Of a stretch of 64,000 bases of DNA, positions 61,510-64,000 are shown in pieces. The notes beneath the pieces are model-generated. The model did not search any database and had not been told where the DNA came from. It worked only from the letters and a program-made list of their open reading frames with translations. The DNA is taken from assembly GCA_963744305.1 (NCBI GenBank), contig CAVUTF010000001.1:62001-126000 (forward strand), written 5' to 3'. The DNA comes from FEN-1219 sp963744305. Lineage in GTDB: Bacteria; Pseudomonadota; Gammaproteobacteria; Steroidobacterales; Rariloculaceae. The position numbers and the translations under genes are program-made. Position 1 is the stretch's first letter. The number at the start of each line of letters is the position of its first letter.

Positions 61510-63501
61510 ATGATTTGCCGACGCGAGATTACCATTGCCTCGAGCCTCGCTGCACTGACGTTCTTAGCGACCATTGCACACGCCCAGACGAACGACGTGA
61601 CGGCGGGCGAGCTCGTCGTCGAGCCGCCGACGCTGATCTCGCTCGGCTTCGAGTGGTACGTCGACGGCGATTCGAATCGCAGCGCGTCGGTGGACGTCGA
61701 GTACCGACCGAAGACATCCCCACAGTGGCGCCGCGGCTTGCCGTTTCTGCGGATCAATGCCGAGCGGACGGTCTACGGCGAGACGCTGAACTACACGGCG
61801 CCGAACATGCTCGCTGGGAGCCTGTTCGACCTCGAGGAGGACACGCTTTACGAGGTTCGCTTGACGCTCACCGATGCCGACGGCGTCGCCGGCAATGCGC
61901 AGCGAATCGTCGAGGTCCGGACCCGCGCGGAGCCGCAAGCGTATTCCGGCGGCCGTGTCTATCACGTTTATCCGCCTGGCTTCGCGGGCGAACGCGAGGA
62001 GCCGGCGTTCATGGGTTTGCTCGCGGCGTACTACAAGACCGCGCTCGGCGGGGATTGGAGCCGCGCCTCGCCGCCGCGCGTCGAGCCCGGCGACACGATC
62101 CTCGTGCACGCAGGCGTCTACAAGGACTTCGATCGGCTGAATTACAGCCACGAGATCCAGTCCGGCTTCACTACCTGCTGCGGCACGCCGTGGGACGGCA
62201 CGTATTTCTTGAACAGAAGCGGCACGGCCGACAAGCCGATAGCGATCAAGGCTGCAGGGGACGGTGAGGTGATTTTCGACGGCGACGGCAACACGGTGCT
62301 GTTCAACGTGATGGCGGCCGATCACTTGTACTTCGAGGGCATCACGTTCCGCAACACGCTGCTCGCGATCGAAGCGGGGCAGAAAGGAATCGGGGGCGCC
62401 ACAGATCTCACCGTCAAGCATTCGAGGTTCGAGGACGTCGGCGTCGCGATCCACAGCGATTGGTCGGGCTCGAAGAATTTCTACATAGCCGACAACGTGA
62501 TGACGGGGCGCAACGATCCGAACGCGCTCACGGGTTGGCTCAACGTGTGGCCGTGGTCGGAGCTACCCGGCTTCGCCGAGAAGCGCCGGCTGAAGTCGTA
62601 CTACGCGGTGTCGATCTACGGGTCGGGCCACGTCGTCGCGTACAACCGAGTCACGGCGTTCCACGACGGCATCGATCATGCGACCTACGGCATGCCGGAC
62701 GGCTACCCGAAGGTGCCGCGTGATCGGATGCCGGTATCGAACGACTTCTACAACAACGACGTGTCCAACGTGCACGACAATTGCTTCGAGGCCGACGGCG
62801 GGATGCACAACATCCGCGTCTTTCGAAACCGGTGCTTCAACACGGCGACCGGCGGGATGAGCCCGCAGCCGATCTTCGGCGGCCCGGTCTATTTCGTGCG
62901 CAACGTCGTCTACAACGGCGTATACGGTCCGCTGAAGATCCAGGCCGATCCGTCCGGCATTCTCGTTTACCAGAACACCTACGTGGGCGAGGTCGCGCAG
63001 CTCACGCCCGCTTCGAACATGCACTTTCGCAACAATCTGATCCTGGGGCAGGGTGCGCGGCCTGCAGTGTTCGCTATCGATACCCATACGAGCTACAGCT
63101 CGTCCGACTACAACGGTTTTCGCGCAAACCCCGGCACCGAGTATGCGTTTCAGTGGAACACGCCGCCGCAGGGCAAGCCGGAGGACTTCGTCACTCCGCG
63201 CGAGACGCGGCGCTTCGCGAGTCTCGCCGACTACTCGAGAGCGACGGGTCAGGACAAGCACAGCCGCGAGGTCGATTACGACGTTTTCGTGAACGCGGCG
63301 GCGCCGGATTTCGCTCAACCGACGCGGCTGTACTCAGCGGAGCAAGTGGACCTCCGCCTTGCGCCGCGCTCACGCGCGATCGATGCGGGCATCGCCTTAC
63401 CCGGCATCAACGACGGTTTCGGCGGAGCGGCCCCCGACTTGGGTGCCTACGAGCAGGGCGCCGAGCTGCCGCATTACGGACCACGCAAGTCGTCGCATTG
63501 A
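61510..63501 (+). CDS. Secreted right-handed parallel beta-helix protein (663 aa)
   Basis: Exported, probably carbohydrate-acting or surface protein. ATG 61510 has GGAG about 9 bases upstream; a longer frame to 61045 lies inside the NDH-2 gene. A signal peptide (MICRREITIASSLAALTFLATIAHAQ) leads to a fibronectin-like or beta-sandwich region (about 35-150; LYEVRLTLTDADGVAGNAQRIVEVRT). The beta-helix follows (about 200-560), with turns like YFEGITFRNTLLAIEAG, VKHSRFEDVGVAIHSDW, FYIADNVMTGRND, VVAYNRVTAFHDGIDHATYG and IRVFRNRCFNTATGG. The end, DLRLAPRSRAIDAGIALPGIND, matches the tail of right-handed helix proteins. No lyase catalytic motif could be assigned. Confidence 0.85.
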   Translation: MICRREITIASSLAALTFLATIAHAQTNDVTAGELVVEPPTLISLGFEWYVDGDSNRSASVDVEYRPKTSPQWRRGLPFLRINAERTVYGETLNYTAPNMLAGSLFDLEEDTLYEVRLTLTDADGVAGNAQRIVEVRTRAEPQAYSGGRVYHVYPPGFAGEREEPAFMGLLAAYYKTALGGDWSRASPPRVEPGDTILVHAGVYKDFDRLNYSHEIQSGFTTCCGTPWDGTYFLNRSGTADKPIAIKAAGDGEVIFDGDGNTVLFNVMAADHLYFEGITFRNTLLAIEAGQKGIGGATDLTVKHSRFEDVGVAIHSDWSGSKNFYIADNVMTGRNDPNALTGWLNVWPWSELPGFAEKRRLKSYYAVSIYGSGHVVAYNRVTAFHDGIDHATYGMPDGYPKVPRDRMPVSNDFYNNDVSNVHDNCFEADGGMHNIRVFRNRCFNTATGGMSPQPIFGGPVYFVRNVVYNGVYGPLKIQADPSGILVYQNTYVGEVAQLTPASNMHFRNNLILGQGARPAVFAIDTHTSYSSSDYNGFRANPGTEYAFQWNTPPQGKPEDFVTPRETRRFASLADYSRATGQDKHSREVDYDVFVNAAAPDFAQPTRLYSAEQVDLRLAPRSRAIDAGIALPGINDGFGGAAPDLGAYEQGAELPHYGPRKSSH

Positions 63502-63597
63502 CAGCCGGTGTGAGTGGCACGATTCCTGCTTGACGGTGACCTCGCACGGCCGGATCCCGCGTGCGAAACCTTTCACGAACGACAAGGAGTCACGATC

Positions 63598-63966
63598 ATG
63601 ATTGCGCACACAGGGCTCGCCGTCAGCGACTATCAGACATCGAAAACTTTCTACAAGAAAACGCTCGCAGCGCTCGGCTACAAGAACAACATGGAGCACG
63701 GCCAAGGGGCCGGCTTCAACGACGGGAAGAACACCGATTTCTGGATCGGGAAGAGCGACCAGGTCGTCCCGACTCATGTCGCGTTCGAGGCGAAGAACAA
63801 AGAAGAGGTCGAAGCGTTCTACAAGGCCGCGTTGGCAGCCGGAGGCGAGGACAACGGCGGGCCGGGCTATCGGCGGGACTATTGGCCGGGCTATTACGCG
63901 GCGTTCGTCTACGATCCCGACGGGCACAACATCGAAGCCGTCTGGTACGACTACAGCGCAAAGTAA
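63598..63966 (+). CDS. VOC-superfamily (glyoxalase/bleomycin-resistance fold) protein (122 aa)
   Basis: Small metal-dependent protein of the vicinal oxygen chelate fold. ATG 63598 has AAGGAG 8 bases upstream. First metal ligand His is in MIAHTGLAVSDYQTSKTFY; the second half has VPTHVAFEAKNKEEVEAFYKAAL with a His and VYDPDGHNIEAVWYD with the DPDGHxxE motif and the last ligand Glu. Such proteins include dioxygenases, isomerases and resistance proteins, and the actual reaction is unknown. It lies 97 bases downstream of the beta-helix gene on the same strand. Confidence 0.88.
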   Translation: MIAHTGLAVSDYQTSKTFYKKTLAALGYKNNMEHGQGAGFNDGKNTDFWIGKSDQVVPTHVAFEAKNKEEVEAFYKAALAAGGEDNGGPGYRRDYWPGYYAAFVYDPDGHNIEAVWYDYSAK

Positions 63967-64000
63967 GGCCAGCGCCGGCGCAGATTTTTTCAGGCCAACC

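Noticed and set aside
63967..64000. GC palindrome followed by six T at the right edge
   Set aside because: GCGCCGGCGC has no loop and the T-run starts two bases later; it may be part of a terminator whose remainder is outside the window.

Overview
The window reads as chromosomal DNA of a GC-rich, aerobic, Gram-negative gammaproteobacterium. It has a TonB-dependent receptor, a bifunctional aspartokinase/homoserine dehydrogenase, an E. coli-type TatD, RlmI, a DmeF-type metal exporter and exported c-type cytochromes. The mix of a DUF6152 protein, a 'GVW' secreted-protein family, a receptor and a metallo-beta-lactamase-fold hydrolase recalls Steroidobacter/Woeseia-like lineages; that placement is inference. 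No rRNA, tRNA, CRISPR array, insertion sequence or prophage was found.

Layout. 0-10.8 kb: exported cytochrome c, polyvinyl-alcohol-dehydrogenase-like PQQ/heme protein, solute-binding-domain protein, CYP199-like P450, PEGA protein, then secreted 'GVW' proteins around a metallo-beta-lactamase-fold hydrolase, an MscS channel and a DUF6152 protein. 10.8-12 kb: no intact gene, but a frameshifted relic of the GVW family and two hairpins. 12-17 kb: TonB-dependent receptor, then a Tat-exported thiamine-diphosphate enzyme with a cytochrome c. 17-28 kb: regulation and signalling (GAF-GGDEF cyclase, histidine kinase, MarR, a FecR-TPR-barrel fusion divergent from a CHASE2 nucleotide cyclase, a Cys-rich secreted micropeptide, a Crp/Fnr regulator). 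28-30.9 kb: a shortened F420-reductase-like protein and an FtsX-type ABC permease. 30.9-43.5 kb: a catabolic cluster (MFS carrier, two FAD oxidoreductases, IlvD/Edd dehydratase, TauD dioxygenase, two-subunit aconitase X, glutathione transferase, amidohydrolase, aldehyde dehydrogenase, TetR). 43.6-47 kb: SDR remnant and an ornithine aminotransferase-arginase-bacterioferritin operon. 47-64 kb: mostly housekeeping (rlmI, dmeF, TetR-MFS pair, rpe, thrA, thrC, NERD protein, tatD, YgjP-type protease, NDH-2) and a secreted beta-helix protein with a VOC protein.

Data quality matters here. At least fifteen well-conserved genes change reading frame once or more, including thrA, which is expected to be essential. 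The shifts are densest between 30.3 and 36.6 kb. Most plus-strand shifts fit one extra base. I therefore treat most of them as probable base-level assembly errors and give full gene extents. Two cases look like real decay: the 11.1-11.6 kb relic (several shifts in about 450 bases, no intact N-terminus) and the SDR remnant at 43.6-44.3 kb (missing N-terminus, in-frame stop and a shift).

Most worth a second look: the 55-residue secreted CC...C..C peptide at 26.9 kb with a TGTCA-N6-TGACA operator candidate beside a Crp/Fnr gene; the FecR-TPR-barrel fusion paired with a CHASE2 cyclase; the periplasmic ThDP enzyme plus cytochrome c; and the aconitase X catabolic cluster.
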